From contig QCWE01000001.1 of the NCBI GenBank assembly GCA_003149555.1, forward strand, positions 398,546 through 462,545: a stretch of 64,000 nt of DNA, in the 5' to 3' direction. The stretch's first letter is position 1. Each line of letters starts with the position of its first letter. The DNA is from Candidatus Aquiluna sp. XM-24bin5 (lineage in GTDB: Bacteria > Actinomycetota > Actinomycetia > Actinomycetales > Microbacteriaceae). The notes under the pieces are model-generated. The model ran no database searches. It had not been told where the DNA came from and saw only the letters and a list, made by a program, of their open reading frames with translations. Made by a program: the position numbers and the translations under genes. Shown here in pieces: positions 63,642 through 64,000 of the stretch.

Positions 63642-64000
63642 AGACCCTGAAGCAAAACGATCCAGTTCAGTTCTCGAGGATCTATTCGCTAGGAGCTTCA
63701 AGGGGAGCATCTAAGGTCGCCAACGACGAAATCGCTGGGCCCATCGATTCATCTGATGAGTGGATACGACAACGCACAGGAATCGTGACAAGGGTTCGTG
63801 CTCCTGAGGGCCAGAGTCTGATGGACATGGCAGTTGAGGCATCCAAAGAGGCCATTTCCAAGGCTGGCATCGATCCAACTGAGATTAATGCAGTAATTTT
63901 GGCGACTATCTCTTTCCCCTATGCAACGCCTTCTGGTGCGGCTTTGCTGGCATCGGAAGTTGGTGCAAAAGATGCAGCGGCATACGACATCAGCGCTGCC
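63638..64000 (+). CDS. fabH: Beta-ketoacyl-ACP synthase III (5' part only)
   Basis: Partial gene cut by the window end: 121 codons. It begins with TTG at 63638 in a TTGA overlap with the fabD stop. The visible N-terminal half contains the KAS III opening IYSLGASRGASKVANDEIA, DSSDEWIRQRTGIVTRV (substrate loop) and ILATISFPYATPSGAALLAS, and the last visible residues DISAA directly precede the expected active-site Cys. FabH starts fatty-acid chains from acetyl- or branched acyl-CoA and malonyl-ACP. Order fabD-fabH is the usual actinobacterial start of the FAS-II operon. Confidence 0.93.
   Translation, partial: MKTLKQNDPVQFSRIYSLGASRGASKVANDEIAGPIDSSDEWIRQRTGIVTRVRAPEGQSLMDMAVEASKEAISKAGIDPTEINAVILATISFPYATPSGAALLASEVGAKDAAAYDISAA

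Noticed and set aside
1..64000. Search for mobile elements, phage genes, CRISPR repeats or defence systems
   Set aside because: Almost every base is assigned to housekeeping genes in conserved actinobacterial order; no transposase, integrase, direct-repeat array or toxin-antitoxin pair was recognised.

Overview
The window reads as a chromosome segment of a streamlined actinobacterium, most probably a small freshwater Microbacteriaceae of the Luna type (Rhodoluna/Aquiluna-like). The evidence is the set of actinobacteria-specific families (DUF3000, DUF3093, DUF3159, DUF3710, DUF4191, DUF4193, DUF7455, SepH, a FasR-like PucR regulator, a glnA-glnE-glnA2 cluster, homodimeric AceE, an RNase H/phosphatase fusion), the moderate base composition (a little above 50% GC by eye, not counted) and the extreme compactness. 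Genus-level placement is inference. I see no insertion sequence, prophage, CRISPR array or rRNA operon, and no gap above 300 bases; the largest, about 120-175 bases, are at 13300-13431, 15011-15185, 27919-28073, 37525-37649 and 58751-58871 and hold promoters or leaders.

Layout. 1-9226 (minus): one long run thrS, HIT hydrolase, pdxS, pdxT, yebC, ruvC, ruvA, ruvB, yajC, secD, secF (secF cut by the window edge). 9311-11331 (plus): a minimal VIT-type metal transporter and malate:quinone oxidoreductase, closed by a bidirectional terminator shared with a secreted 5'-nucleotidase. 13432-13685: three tRNA genes (Val-GAC, Cys, Gly). 13787-17314: ammonium channel, NhaA antiporter, ZapE-like ATPase. 17352-20931 (plus): sulfurtransferase, SufE-like protein, a stand-alone RibD-C domain protein, DUF3000, RNase D. 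20888-27200 (minus): dxs, aconitase, DUF3159, DUF3710, dUTPase. 27223-34593: conserved actinobacterial small proteins, SepH, a phosphodiesterase-type phosphatase and topoisomerase IV (parC and parE, tail to tail). 34580-37524 (minus): sigA followed without a gap by a MurT-like and a GatD-like gene. 37650-45151: a PAC2 protein, leucyl aminopeptidase, dihydrolipoyl dehydrogenase, 2-oxoacid dehydrogenase E2, lipB, lipA, DUF4191. 45227-50905: the glutamine synthetase block. 50935-55177: nadE, panB, a SPOR-like microprotein, map, polyphosphate glucokinase. 55180-58267: RNase P RNA, the RNase H fusion, a CdsZ-like zinc-ribbon protein, NIF3, tRNA-Val-UAC. 58295-64000: peroxiredoxin, aceE, FasR-like regulator, fabD and the start of fabH.

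How the genes work together. aceE, lpdA, the E2 gene and lipA/lipB together supply and lipoylate the pyruvate and 2-oxoglutarate dehydrogenase complexes; acetyl-CoA then enters fatty-acid synthesis whose first genes sit directly after aceE behind a FasR-like regulator. Amt, GlnA, GlnA2 and GlnE form the ammonium assimilation set. Aconitase and Mqo belong to the TCA cycle.

Most notable observation: the MurT/GatD-like pair behind sigA has lost its catalytic and zinc-binding residues. The GatD-like protein has Ala where the nucleophilic Cys should be and Phe where the catalytic His should be, and neither protein contains a single cysteine. Because Microbacteriaceae make B-type peptidoglycan, in which the alpha-carboxyl of D-Glu carries the cross-link instead of an amide, this pair could have been repurposed (for example to attach the interpeptide amino acid). 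Other points are an apparent ATC start codon for sigA, a recurring -10 box 6-7 bases before start codons that implies leaderless transcription of many genes, and convergent genes whose 3' ends overlap.
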